Positions 28,201 through 36,966 of a DNA stretch of 64,000 nucleotides are shown here, piece after piece. This stretch comes from Bacteroidales bacterium (GTDB lineage Bacteria > Bacteroidota > Bacteroidia > Bacteroidales > UBA932). Location of the stretch: contig JAFTBU010000049.1 of the NCBI GenBank assembly GCA_017455065.1, positions 244,811 to 308,810 of the forward strand, in the 5' to 3' direction. Numbering within the stretch: position 1 is the stretch's first letter; each line of letters begins with the position of its first letter. The translations under genes and the position numbers were made by a program. The notes beneath the pieces are model-generated. The model was not told the DNA's origin, did no database searches, and was given only the letters and a program-made list of their open reading frames with translations.

Positions 28201-28406
28201 GAGAACGTACCGTCATTGTTGGAAACAGTACCGTTGGTCGTTCCTTTGACCATGATACCCGCTCCGATGATCGGTTCTCCATTCGCATCGACGACTTTGC
28301 CGGTCAGTGCATTCTGGGCCGAAGCGTTGAGCACAGACAACGACAAAGCCACGATTGCCAAAAGCAAACTCATCGCATTTTGGCAAACATGACACAGTCT
28401 CTTCAT
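25242..28406 (-). CDS. SusC-like TonB-dependent outer-membrane transporter (pair 1)
   Basis: 1054 residues. Signal peptide to about residue 30 (LSVLNASAQ), a carboxypeptidase-like beta-sandwich at about 33-105 (LTGKVVDANGEPIIGAG), then a plug (EETVVVGYGTMRKSDVTGAM; IRGRNSIYASSSPLIVIDGV) and a 22-strand barrel ending in GLVFSLNVGF. It imports glycan together with the SusD lid. It has no FecR-interacting N-terminal STN domain, so control by an anti-sigma factor is not indicated. The neighbouring AraC-type sensor is the likely regulator. It is preceded by the SusD pair-2 terminator and its own promoter. Confidence 0.97.
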   Translation of the reverse strand: MKRLCHVCQNAMSLLLAIVALSLSVLNASAQNALTGKVVDANGEPIIGAGIMVKGTTNGTVSNNDGTFSLAVAAGTRLEISCVGYVTKEVNAANNLRVVLDEDVTLLEETVVVGYGTMRKSDVTGAMVSVTAQELTANPVNNAIEALQGKAAGVSVSTAGLRPGSTGSIQIRGRNSIYASSSPLIVIDGVISRSVGLDMLNPQDIESIEILKDASATAIYGAQGGNGVVLVTTKKGYSGRFTLNYTTNVTLEKIYDVLPTMTAQEAIQWRRWAKYYAGSGPRADEPTIAGDAETLLYGGPTVDPASWANILRGWGISYADWASGNYDQSKLHWDGSKVIDTDWTQFTDRIGVSQEHTLSASYGNDRVRAYTSMGFLDNQGTNIGQDFKRYTFRTSVDVTPVDWFSMGGSINARYSEQLYGIDGGNGVGGNSYAASLHEKGRAFYRYAVPYNEDGSRVIYPGADEIVATVIGEVGNSDIRNLNMNFSGTFYTQFNFEKIWDALKGLTFKTTFGPQMSFRQGYRYLSAECANRMSQGTDYVSSNASKNFSWTLDNIISYSRVFGDHSVDVTLLQEAMASMSTQLYSMSGTGVALGLSQAYWGLDPKSVSVLNSPSYNSLTETQMASYMARVAYNYKNRYLVTLSYRYDGASQLGEGHKWHGFPSVALGWRIDQEPFMKGQDIFSQLKLRLGWGKTGNYSVGTYSTKNLLTSRTVDFGSEPETTYIIPTTLSNNSIGWETTTQMNAGIDFAILHGRISGVFDVYKNNTNGLIFSVQLPSASGYSGTSDNVGKVTNYGFDFTLNSTNIQTRNFSWRSTISLGYNTQKIIELQKGKEDMVSSRLFIGYPISVNYGYETDGLWTDSPEDLEEMAKFNANRHNFQPGYTKVIDQNGDYKIDANNDMKILGNSSPLWNLGFNNTLRYKNWEMQIFMYGNFGFLINTGNGQGARSATYSLNYWNENNKDPKAFNKPRYQTSGSGDAYCGYLFYRDGSWFKVRQIAIGYNVPSDIVRKVKLSSLKVSVQLKNPFSIYQGAFWRDGDTGGLSYNKGLVFSLNVGF

Positions 28407-28451
28407 AATTAGTTATATTAGGTTAATAAAAAAGTGGCAGCGAATGCGGTG

Positions 28452-28459
28452 TAAAGTTA
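28452..28459 (-). promoter_or_regulatory. Probable -7 box for SusC/D pair 1
   Basis: Minus strand reads TAACTTTA, one base from TAnnTTTG, 46 bases before the SusC start. It lies between the pair-2 terminator and the gene, so pair 1 can be transcribed separately. Confidence 0.4.
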
Positions 28460-28522
28460 GAAAAAATTTTCTTCCATTCGCATAGCATCCGAAGAAATTT
28501 TATTAACAATCCCCCACTTTAT

Positions 28523-28561
28523 AAAAAAAAGAGGAAGCCGGCGCATAAGTTGCCGGCTTCC
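28523..28561 (-). terminator. Rho-independent terminator after SusC/D pair 2
   Basis: Minus strand: 10-pair perfect stem GGAAGCCGGC / GCCGGCTTCC with a 9-base loop, then TCTTTTTTTT. Confidence 0.92.
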
Positions 28562-28590
28562 CTAAAAAAGATTAAGATCAGGGATATCTG

Positions 28591-30750
28591 TTAATATCCA
28601 GGATTCTGCATGGCGTTCTTCTCCTCAGTGGTCAGAGGCTTGCCATCCTTGGTGATGTTGTCCAGGAAGGTCTGGGGGATGGGACGCAAATAGTGCTTTG
28701 CAGGATCGAATTTGCCGCCATACTGGCTTTCATACTGATTCCCATTGAAATAATCTACAGTCTTGCCTGCAACATCAGTCATGACCTTGCTGTTGACCGT
28801 ATCGTTGAAGTACAGGCGCTTCTCAAGAGTCTTGGTACGGGCCAGATCCTGCCAGCGCACGAGCTCTCCGTACATCTCACGGGACTTTTCGTTGAGGATG
28901 AAGCACAGGGCCCTGTCGAACTCGCTGGTATAGCCAAGGGCGTCGATCACATACATATCCTCTTTGGGATAGGATGAAGATGTCACCAGAGGAAGGACGG
29001 ATGCAGTAGCATTCTTGGCTTCACGGAAAGCGGGATCATCCCAGCCGCCGATTGAATAATAGTAGCTGTTCTGAGGATAGTACGAGCAGTTGTGGTCGAG
29101 ACCTGAGAGGGCGGATTTGAACTGGTTGCTGAAGTAAGCCTGTCCTCCGTCCACATAATGGTCGCGTGCTTCTCCAGCCTTGAACTGGGCGCGCTCGCGG
29201 ATCGGCTGGACCGCGGCGAGACCTGCATTGGTATTACCCTGCCTGATGAGAGCCTCTGCCTTGAAGAAGTAATCTTCTGCAGACCTGGCGACGACGACAT
29301 CGCGGAAACTACCATTGGTGAACTCAGGGGTGGCACCGTCGATGTACTTGCTGATCGCGCAGTACAGACGCTCATCCTGACGGGGGATGAGGCAGGTACC
29401 GATAGGATCATCGCTTCCACCCGGTTCATCATAGACCAGAAGGGCGGCGAGAGCGGGGATATACTTGCCGGTACGGTAGTCTATCCTGCTATAAGGTTTT
29501 GCAGGAGTGCCGTTGTACTGCTTGATGACCTCGTCCTTGTAATACTTCTGACCGTAGTCTGCACGGTTGATGACGAACATGGTGCTGAGGTACTGACCCT
29601 CATCGCTGGGGAAGTAATCCTTGGCAATAGCCGTCTCACCGTTGCCGAGATTCAGGGTCACGGTGGATCCGATGGTCGCGCACTTGTTGACGGCGAAGGT
29701 CATACGCCAGGACTTCCACAGACGGGAGTCGTTCTCCAGGTCATAGATATAATATGCATACCTGGGAGAAGGTTTCATACGCTGGTAAGGACGGCCTCCG
29801 GGGATATCACGTTTCATGAGCGCGAAATTCTCGTACCAGGGGATATACATCTGGTAATAGTCTCCGCCATAGATACGGCCAAGGGCTTCGTTGGCGGAAT
29901 TGCCCATTGCGAGAAGTATTTCGGAATTGGTCTCGGTGATGGAGGTATCGTACTCCGTGAAGTTGTTGAACAGGTCGTTGTACTCGGCCACGATAGGGTG
30001 GGCGGCGATCACGATGTCGGCATACTTGATGCACTCCTTGAGGTCGTTCTCACGGTAGTTGGTGTTCCAGTCGCTGTTGATCTCGGAAGCTCTCCAGAGA
30101 TGTGCCTTGGCGAGATAATGGGCGGCGGTGAACTTGTCCAGCTTGTTGCGTTTCACCACGGAAACATCAGATGTGAGCATGCTGTATGCTGCCTCCAGGT
30201 CAATGAATATCTGTTCGTAAACCTTTTCCCTGCTTGCACGCACGAATTCGCGCTCAGGACCACCGGAAGGTTCGGTGACCAGAGGGACATCACCGAACTG
30301 GCTGACGAGGAACAGATAGCAGAATGCACGGAAGAAGTGCGCGGTTCCGAGGGTTTCGTTCTTCAACGACGAACCTTCAACCGATGCTTCCCTGGCAAGT
30401 ACGACATTGCAGCGGCCGATCCAATAATAGTAAGGATCCCACAGACCTGCGGAGGAGCCGGAATTGATCCTGGCATCATATGAATTCCAGGCCTCACCCT
30501 GAGTATCACTACCAGCGGTTATCTCGTCGGTACCGGTCTGGATATAATTCCATGTGGCACGGCCGAAGTAATCCTGGAGCACACCATAAAGGCTCTCTGA
30601 CATGGAATACAATCCTTCCGGAGTATCCAGATAGTCAGAAGAAGCGGCATCCCTCTTGGTCTCCTTGAGGAATGAGTCAGTACAGGATGTAGAGAACAGC
30701 AGGGCTCCCGACATCAACACAGACATTATAGTTTTGAATATTGTTTTCAT
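28591..30750 (-). CDS. SusD-like nutrient-binding lipoprotein (pair 2)
   Basis: The start at 30750 (MKTIFKTIMSV) aligns with its paralogue; a start at 30762 would add four residues. 719 residues. Lipoprotein signal SGALLFSTSC. Same architecture as the pair-1 SusD with strong similarity throughout (for example RDAASSDYL, YYPQNSYYYSIGGWDDP). It differs most in the middle third, where ligand contacts are expected, so the two pairs may take up related but different pectic fragments. It starts 15 bases after its SusC. Confidence 0.95.
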   Translation of the reverse strand: MKTIFKTIMSVLMSGALLFSTSCTDSFLKETKRDAASSDYLDTPEGLYSMSESLYGVLQDYFGRATWNYIQTGTDEITAGSDTQGEAWNSYDARINSGSSAGLWDPYYYWIGRCNVVLAREASVEGSSLKNETLGTAHFFRAFCYLFLVSQFGDVPLVTEPSGGPEREFVRASREKVYEQIFIDLEAAYSMLTSDVSVVKRNKLDKFTAAHYLAKAHLWRASEINSDWNTNYRENDLKECIKYADIVIAAHPIVAEYNDLFNNFTEYDTSITETNSEILLAMGNSANEALGRIYGGDYYQMYIPWYENFALMKRDIPGGRPYQRMKPSPRYAYYIYDLENDSRLWKSWRMTFAVNKCATIGSTVTLNLGNGETAIAKDYFPSDEGQYLSTMFVINRADYGQKYYKDEVIKQYNGTPAKPYSRIDYRTGKYIPALAALLVYDEPGGSDDPIGTCLIPRQDERLYCAISKYIDGATPEFTNGSFRDVVVARSAEDYFFKAEALIRQGNTNAGLAAVQPIRERAQFKAGEARDHYVDGGQAYFSNQFKSALSGLDHNCSYYPQNSYYYSIGGWDDPAFREAKNATASVLPLVTSSSYPKEDMYVIDALGYTSEFDRALCFILNEKSREMYGELVRWQDLARTKTLEKRLYFNDTVNSKVMTDVAGKTVDYFNGNQYESQYGGKFDPAKHYLRPIPQTFLDNITKDGKPLTTEEKNAMQNPGY

Positions 30751-30765
30751 ATCGATTGCCATTGT

Positions 30766-33700
30766 TTAGAATCCAAGATTAAGACCAAACACAAGGCCTC
30801 GGTTGAACATCATGCTGCCCGTATCTCCGTCACGCCAGAACGCGCCCTGATAGATCGAGAACGGGTTCTTGAGCTGTACCGTAACCTTGAGTGAACTGAT
30901 ATTGATCGCCTGAAGCACATTGCGGGGGACATTATATCCGAGTGCGATCTGACGAACTTTGAACCATGAACCGTCGCGATAGAACAGATATCCGCAATAG
31001 GAATCTCCACTACCGGAAGTCTGATAACGAGGCTTGTTGAAGGTCGTGACATCCTTGTTGTTTTCATTCCAGTAGTCGTGACCCCAGGTAGCGTTACGGG
31101 CGCCCTGTCCGTCACCGTAGTTGAGCAGGAAGCCGAAGTTACCGTACATGAAGATCTGCATCTCCCAATTCTTCCAACGGAGGGTGTTGTTGAAACCGAG
31201 GTTCCAAAGAGGTGAGGAGTTGCCCATGATCTTCATATCATTGTTCTCGTCGATCTTGTAGTCTCCGTTCTGGTCTATGACCTTGGTATAACCGGGCTGG
31301 AAACTGTGGCCTTTCGCGTTGAACTCAGCCATTTCGGCCAGATCCTCCGGGGAATCGCTCCACAGGCCGTCCGTTTCGTAACCGTAAAGCACGCTGATCG
31401 GCTGGCCGATGAAAAGACGTCTTGCAACCATGTCTTCCTGGCCCTTCTGGAGCTCGATGATCTTCTGGGTGTTGTAGCCGAGGCTGATGGTCGAACGCCA
31501 TGAGAAATTCCTGGTGTTTATATTGGTCGAATTCAAGGTCAGGTCGAAACCGCGGTTGACCACCTTGCCGACATTGTCGTCGGTTCCGGAATAACCGGAT
31601 ACGGTAGGCAGCGACACGCTGAAGATCAGACCGTTGGTCTTGTTCCTGTAGATATCGAACACACCGGATACGCGGCCTTTGAACAATGAGAAGTCGAGAC
31701 CGACATTGAACTGGGAAGTGGTTTCCCAGCCGATGGACTGGTTGGCGTAAGTCGTAGGCGTGGTGTAGGTCGTGGTAGGAGCGTTACCGAAGTCGATAAT
31801 ACGTGAGGACAGCAGGTCCTTGGTACTGTAGTTGGCGACGGAATAGTTACCGGTCAGACCCCAACCGAGGCGGAGTTTGAGCTGGCTGAATATGTCCTGG
31901 CCCTTCATGAAAGGCTCCTGGTCGATCCTCCAACCGAGTGCCACTGAAGGGAAGCCCTGCCATTTGTGACCCTCACCGAGCTGTGAAGCACCGTCATAAC
32001 GGTAGGACAGAGTCAGGAGGTAACGGTTCTTGTAGTTGTAAGCGACTCGGGCCATGTAAGAAGCCAGCTGGTTTTCGGTCAGCGAGTTGTATGAAGGATT
32101 GTCAAGGGTGCTGACGGAGCTGGGGGTCAGACCCCAGTACAGCTGGGCCATACCCAGGGCGACGCCCTGACCGCTCATTGAATACATCGTGGTGTTCATC
32201 CTGTACATCGCCTCCTGGAGGAGGGTGACGTCCACGGAGTGGTCGCCGAATGCGCGGCTGTAGGAAACGATATTGTCCAGAGTCCAGGAGAAACTGCGGG
32301 TACCGCTGGAGCTCACATAGTCAGAGCCCTGGGAATAACGGTTTGCACCTTCTTTCGACAGGTAGCGGTAGCGGTTGCGGAATCCGGTCTGGGGACCGAA
32401 GGTGGTCTTGAAGGTAAGGCCTTCGAGCGGAGCCCAGATCTTGTCGAAATTGAGCTGTGCGAAGAAAGTACCGGAAAGGTCGGTGGAAAGGTTGCGGATA
32501 TCCGACAGACCGACCTCACCGATGATGGTAGGAGTACCTTCGTCGGAGCCGGGATAGATCACGCGGGTGCCATCCTCATAGAAAGGAACTGCATAGTGGT
32601 AGATCTGACGGCCTTTCTCGTGCAGGGATCCGGGGGCGGAGTTACCGCCGACGGCATTGTTCCCATCGATACCGTAAATCTGTTCTGAGTAGCGGACGTT
32701 TATGGAGCCGCCCATTCCGAACCAGGGAACAGGGGTGACCTCAACACTGGTACGGAAGGTATAACGCTGGAAACTCTGGCCGATATTGGTACCCTGATTG
32801 TCCAGGTAACCGACTGAGGTATATGCCCTTACACGGTCATTTCCGTAGCTGGCGGAGAGGGAGTGTTCCTGAGAGACACCGATACGGTCGGAGAACTGGG
32901 TCCAGTCGGTGTCGATCACCTTGGAGCCATCCCACTTGAGATCGGCCTGGTTCCAGTTGCCGGAAGCCCACTGTGCATAAGTAAGGCCCCAGCCGCGGAG
33001 GATGTTGGACCAGGTGGCTGTATCCCATGACACACCGCCGTACAGCAGGGTCGCTTCGTCATTGGCCACCGTAGGCTCGTCAGCGCGAGGGCCGGTTCCG
33101 GCATAATACTTCGCCCAACGACGCCAGTTGATAGCCTGCTCGGCAGTCATCATAGGCTGGACGTCATATATCTTCTCGAGGGAGATGTTGGTGTTGTAAT
33201 TCAGGGTGAAGCGTCCGTTGTAACCACGCTTCGTAGTGACCAGGACGACACCGTTACCACCCTGGGCGCCGTAGATAGCGGTGGCGGAAGCATCCTTGAG
33301 GATGTCCACAGACTCGATATCCTGAGGGTTCAGCATATCGAGACCGACACTTCTGGACACGACACCGTCGATGACGATCAGAGGATCGGAGCTGGCGGAG
33401 ATGGAGTTGCGGCCTCGGATCTGGATCGAACCGGTAGAACCGGGACGGACACCGGCAGAAGAGACCACGACACCCGCAGCCTTACCCTGGAGGGCTTCGA
33501 TGGCGTTGTTGACAGGGTTGGAGTTCAGTTCATCTGACGAGACGGAGACCATGGCACCGGTAACGTCGCTCTTGCGCATCGTACCGTAACCGACGACCAC
33601 AGTTTCTTCAAGGAGAGTGACGTCCTCGTCGAGGACTACGCGGAGATTGTTTGCCGCGGCCACTTCACGGGTCGTGTATCCCACGCAGGATACTTCGAGC

Positions 33701-33930
33701 GTCGTGCCGGGTGCCACTGCGATGCTGAAGGTACCATCGGTGTTGGTCACAGTACCACGTGTAGTTCCCTTCACGAGGACACCGGCGCCGATGATAGGTT
33801 CACCGTTTGCGTCAACGACCGTGCCGCTGAGAGTATTCTGGGCGAGAGCCTGGAACACGCCGAGAGACATAGCCAAGACCACCATGAGCACATTAAGCGC
33901 CCATGGACATGCATGAAACAGTCTTTTCAT
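30766..33930 (-). CDS. SusC-like TonB-dependent outer-membrane transporter (pair 2)
   Basis: 1054 residues, exactly the length of the pair-1 SusC, and alignable to it with almost no gaps. Signal peptide to LGVFQALAQ, a beta-sandwich LSGTVVDANGEPIIGAG, plug EETVVVGYGTMRKSDVTGAM and a barrel ending in GLVFGLNLGF. First gene of the two-gene unit; a probable -7 box lies 47 bases upstream. The divergent gene is the AraC-type sensor, so the 174-base gap is the natural place for its operator. Confidence 0.97.
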   Translation of the reverse strand: MKRLFHACPWALNVLMVVLAMSLGVFQALAQNTLSGTVVDANGEPIIGAGVLVKGTTRGTVTNTDGTFSIAVAPGTTLEVSCVGYTTREVAAANNLRVVLDEDVTLLEETVVVGYGTMRKSDVTGAMVSVSSDELNSNPVNNAIEALQGKAAGVVVSSAGVRPGSTGSIQIRGRNSISASSDPLIVIDGVVSRSVGLDMLNPQDIESVDILKDASATAIYGAQGGNGVVLVTTKRGYNGRFTLNYNTNISLEKIYDVQPMMTAEQAINWRRWAKYYAGTGPRADEPTVANDEATLLYGGVSWDTATWSNILRGWGLTYAQWASGNWNQADLKWDGSKVIDTDWTQFSDRIGVSQEHSLSASYGNDRVRAYTSVGYLDNQGTNIGQSFQRYTFRTSVEVTPVPWFGMGGSINVRYSEQIYGIDGNNAVGGNSAPGSLHEKGRQIYHYAVPFYEDGTRVIYPGSDEGTPTIIGEVGLSDIRNLSTDLSGTFFAQLNFDKIWAPLEGLTFKTTFGPQTGFRNRYRYLSKEGANRYSQGSDYVSSSGTRSFSWTLDNIVSYSRAFGDHSVDVTLLQEAMYRMNTTMYSMSGQGVALGMAQLYWGLTPSSVSTLDNPSYNSLTENQLASYMARVAYNYKNRYLLTLSYRYDGASQLGEGHKWQGFPSVALGWRIDQEPFMKGQDIFSQLKLRLGWGLTGNYSVANYSTKDLLSSRIIDFGNAPTTTYTTPTTYANQSIGWETTSQFNVGLDFSLFKGRVSGVFDIYRNKTNGLIFSVSLPTVSGYSGTDDNVGKVVNRGFDLTLNSTNINTRNFSWRSTISLGYNTQKIIELQKGQEDMVARRLFIGQPISVLYGYETDGLWSDSPEDLAEMAEFNAKGHSFQPGYTKVIDQNGDYKIDENNDMKIMGNSSPLWNLGFNNTLRWKNWEMQIFMYGNFGFLLNYGDGQGARNATWGHDYWNENNKDVTTFNKPRYQTSGSGDSYCGYLFYRDGSWFKVRQIALGYNVPRNVLQAINISSLKVTVQLKNPFSIYQGAFWRDGDTGSMMFNRGLVFGLNLGF

Positions 33931-33976
33931 TTGGCATTTATTATTAGGTTAATAGTGATGGCTGGTTAAGTCTCCG

Positions 33977-33984
33977 TAAATATA
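33977..33984 (-). promoter_or_regulatory. Probable -7 box for SusC/D pair 2
   Basis: Minus strand reads TATATTTA followed by CGGA, the same string found before the lipoprotein CE8 gene. Leader of about 40 bases. Confidence 0.45.
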
Positions 33985-34089
33985 AGAATTTTTTTATTCA
34001 TCCGTACATGGGAGCAGGAAATTTTTCAAAAACATTCGGGCAATAAAATAAAGAATTTTAATAACCATACATATAAATAAAAAAATGAC

Positions 34090-34097
34090 TATATTTG
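34090..34097 (+). promoter_or_regulatory. -7 box of the propeller/AraC regulator
   Basis: TATATTTG, a perfect -7 box, with only 7 bases between it and the ATG at 34105. Transcription would begin at or within a few bases of the start codon, giving a leaderless or nearly leaderless mRNA. Confidence 0.6.
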
Positions 34098-34104
34098 ATG
34101 TTCC

Positions 34105-36966
34105 ATGTCCTTCAAGAAAATCATTATACTTTCGTTCCTGATTTCTTGCCTCTGCCGCACCGCCGCGGCCGAAGAACTGAGGGTTTTCACCAATATTACA
34201 GACCGCTATCATCTGGACGGGGCTGTAGCCAGCGGCATATGCCAGGACACGACGGGGAGGATATGGTTTTCGACCAGGTTGGGATTCACCGTCTACGACG
34301 GAGCCGGTTTCACCAGGCTCACCGGCAAGGGCAATTACTACACAGGCATAGTCTGCGACAGGTTCAACCGCATCTGGGGTCTGGACCTCGCGGGAGGTCT
34401 CTCCCGCACCGACCGCAGCGGAAGGAGGATCGACCCTGTCCCCTCCTGCCCCGAAGTGGTGAAAGACATCTTCAGGACTCCGGAAGGCCACGTCTTCATA
34501 GTGGACGGGAGCAATTCTGTCTTCCAGATCCAGTTCAACACGCAAGGCGAGGTCACCGGCGCCGTCCCCTTCCTTTCCACGGCGGAGGGGACCGTCATAT
34601 ACGGCATAACCGGCGACGGATATGGCAATGTGTGGACAATGACCTCGTCCGGTCTGTACCAGGACATCTCCAAGGTCAGCGAGTTGCCTGTGTTCTGCGC
34701 CACCCCGGTCCGGGACGGAATGGCCTTCGGTTCTTCGGAGGGAAGGGTGCTCTATTGGACCGAAGAAGGAATGAGGATGCGCAGCATCCCCGACAATGGC
34801 GACGTCACCTCCATCCTCGCCCTGCCCATTTCCGGAGATCTCCTGGCCATCTCGGACGGAAGCAGGATATCAGTCACCCGCCGCAGGGACTCCAGGAGCG
34901 TCTCCTTCGATTCTTATCAAAGCGGCCCGCTGCAAATCCACCGGTCTCCCGGCGGTCAGGTATGGATATACTCCGAAAACGGCGGTCTGACGGAATTCCT
35001 TCCCCGCACCCTGAGGACCAAGGCATTTTACGACAGCTCCACCCAGTCAGGATGGGACGAAGAGAAGAACATACGCAGCATATTCTCCGACAGCCAGGGC
35101 CATCTGTGGTTCAACTCATCCACGGGCTCCCTGGTGAAAGTCACCTTCTACGACTCCCCTTTCTCCATCCTGTCCCTCTCCTCCGACCCCAGCTACGGAA
35201 ACAGCCCCAGATCCTTCCTCAAGATGCAGGACGGCTCTTTCATCGTGGGGACGATAGACGGGTGGGGCTATGTCCTGGACAAGGATTTCAACACGACCTA
35301 CTCACGCCAATTCAGCCTGCAGATCCACACCATGATCCAGACTCACGACGGCTCCCTCTGGATAGGGACCGACGGAGGTGGCCTCTTCGAATTCAGTTCC
35401 GGAAAGGAACGCGACTACGCTAACCTTTCCAATTCTGTAAAAAGGTACCAAAGAGACCCTGACGAATTCTATGGCATAAACTGCAACCACATACACCACC
35501 TCTGCGAGAACATGGCCGACCACAGGCTGTGGATAGCCTCTTCGGACGGCGGCATCTCATATGTGGACCTCAACACCACGGAAAGGGATTTCATAAACAA
35601 GAACAACCGCCTCATCTTCCCCACCGAAGTCTCCAATGTGCTCCGGCACGTCACCATAGGTCCCAACGGCTGGCTCTATGCCGGAGGGATACTGGGGCTG
35701 TTCGTTTGTCCCAACCCTACCGACGAGCCTGAGAGCATCAGGTTCAACCAAGTGGAGACACTGGCCAACAACGATGTGAAAAGCGTCTTCTTCACCTCCG
35801 ACGGCAACATGTACGCATGTGCATCCGGCAAAGGCCTCCTCTGCTTCGGGACGGCCTACGAAGGAAACCGGTTCAAGACTCTCACCAAGGCCGACGGCCT
35901 GCTTTCGGACTTCGTCCTGGCGGCAGTGGAAGACAAGAAGGGGGACATCTGGGTGGCCAGTGAAGCCGGTCTCAACAGATACCGCCCCTCGGACGGCACC
36001 ATAAGGAGTTTCATCTTTTCAGACAAAGGCGACTATGCGACTTTCAACGAAGGCATGGGCTTCTGCGACGCCGACGGCACAGTGTATTTCAGCACCAGCC
36101 GCGGACTTCTGCATTTCAATCCCGACAAAGTGAAAGAAAGCGGCTTCGTCCCCAAGCTCCTGGCAAAGGTCTCCGTATCGGGAGCGGCTGCGGAGCCTGA
36201 TGGCGACGGATACATCAAAGGCCGTCCGGGAGACAAGGTCAGAGTGAATTTCGTAGCCGTGGACCTGGAGAATCCCGAGCGCATCAGATACAGCTACAGG
36301 CTGCTCGGAGGCAGCGGCGAATGGACGGACACCGGCAGCACCGGTTCCGTGGAGCTGTCCCTGGACAAACCGGGCAGATACACCCTGCAGATACGTTCCA
36401 CAAACAGCGAAGGTGCCATCTGTGACAATGTCAGGAGCTTCCGATTCAGGATATCCTACCCTGCCAGGAACGTCATCCTCCAATTGGCAGCGGTGCTGGC
36501 CTTTCTGCTGGTGATCGCCGCCACCATCCTGGGCTTTGTCAGGATGCGCCGCCTCAGAAGGGCCTCCCTGGCCGAAGCGGCGGACTCCCCCGGCGACGGC
36601 ATGACCGACGAAGACCGCGCATTCACCGGTAAGCTGAACGCCTACCTGCAGGAGCATATGGATGACAGCGCCATCGATGTCCAAGCCATGGTGTCCCACA
36701 TGAACATGGGCCGGTCCGCATTCTACGACAAGGTCCGCGACACCTATGGAAAAACACCCACCGAACTTCTGAAAGAACTGCGCTTCGACAAAGCGGCGGA
36801 ACTTCTGAAGTCCGGTGGATATACGGTTTCCCAGGTCGCCTACATGACCGGGTTCAACGATTCGCGGTATTTCAGCACGGTATTCAAATCCCGCTTCGGG
36901 ATGACTCCGACCCAATACCGCAAGGAATTCGGCATCAAGGATTCACGGACACGTGATAACGGATGA
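34105..36966 (+). CDS. Membrane sensor: periplasmic propeller, one TM helix, AraC DNA-binding domain, no kinase
   Basis: 953 residues. Signal or anchor at the N-terminus (KKIIILSFLISCLCRTAAA). Residues about 25-670 hold repeated Reg_prop blades (SGICQDTTGRIWFST; IRSIFSDSQGHLWFNSS; GSLWIGTDGGGLFEF). About 690-780 is a Y_Y_Y-type Ig domain. A single TM helix lies at 789-813, and an AraC HTH pair at about 840-945 (TVSQVAYMTGFNDSRYFSTV). This is the layout of a hybrid two-component system with HisKA, HATPase and receiver domains removed: only about 25 residues link TM to HTH. It presumably binds a pectic fragment in the periplasm and acts on DNA while membrane-bound. Its 3' end overlaps the PL10 gene by 32 bases. 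Confidence 0.92.
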   Translation: MSFKKIIILSFLISCLCRTAAAEELRVFTNITDRYHLDGAVASGICQDTTGRIWFSTRLGFTVYDGAGFTRLTGKGNYYTGIVCDRFNRIWGLDLAGGLSRTDRSGRRIDPVPSCPEVVKDIFRTPEGHVFIVDGSNSVFQIQFNTQGEVTGAVPFLSTAEGTVIYGITGDGYGNVWTMTSSGLYQDISKVSELPVFCATPVRDGMAFGSSEGRVLYWTEEGMRMRSIPDNGDVTSILALPISGDLLAISDGSRISVTRRRDSRSVSFDSYQSGPLQIHRSPGGQVWIYSENGGLTEFLPRTLRTKAFYDSSTQSGWDEEKNIRSIFSDSQGHLWFNSSTGSLVKVTFYDSPFSILSLSSDPSYGNSPRSFLKMQDGSFIVGTIDGWGYVLDKDFNTTYSRQFSLQIHTMIQTHDGSLWIGTDGGGLFEFSSGKERDYANLSNSVKRYQRDPDEFYGINCNHIHHLCENMADHRLWIASSDGGISYVDLNTTERDFINKNNRLIFPTEVSNVLRHVTIGPNGWLYAGGILGLFVCPNPTDEPESIRFNQVETLANNDVKSVFFTSDGNMYACASGKGLLCFGTAYEGNRFKTLTKADGLLSDFVLAAVEDKKGDIWVASEAGLNRYRPSDGTIRSFIFSDKGDYATFNEGMGFCDADGTVYFSTSRGLLHFNPDKVKESGFVPKLLAKVSVSGAAAEPDGDGYIKGRPGDKVRVNFVAVDLENPERIRYSYRLLGGSGEWTDTGSTGSVELSLDKPGRYTLQIRSTNSEGAICDNVRSFRFRISYPARNVILQLAAVLAFLLVIAATILGFVRMRRLRRASLAEAADSPGDGMTDEDRAFTGKLNAYLQEHMDDSAIDVQAMVSHMNMGRSAFYDKVRDTYGKTPTELLKELRFDKAAELLKSGGYTVSQVAYMTGFNDSRYFSTVFKSRFGMTPTQYRKEFGIKDSRTRDNG

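Noticed and set aside
33931-34104. A specific operator for the AraC-type sensor
   Set aside because: The gap is AT-rich with short repeats, but no convincing repeated site could be singled out by eye.
36935-36966. Frameshift or fusion between the regulator and the PL10 gene
   Set aside because: Both proteins end with normal C-termini; it is a plain 32-base convergent overlap.
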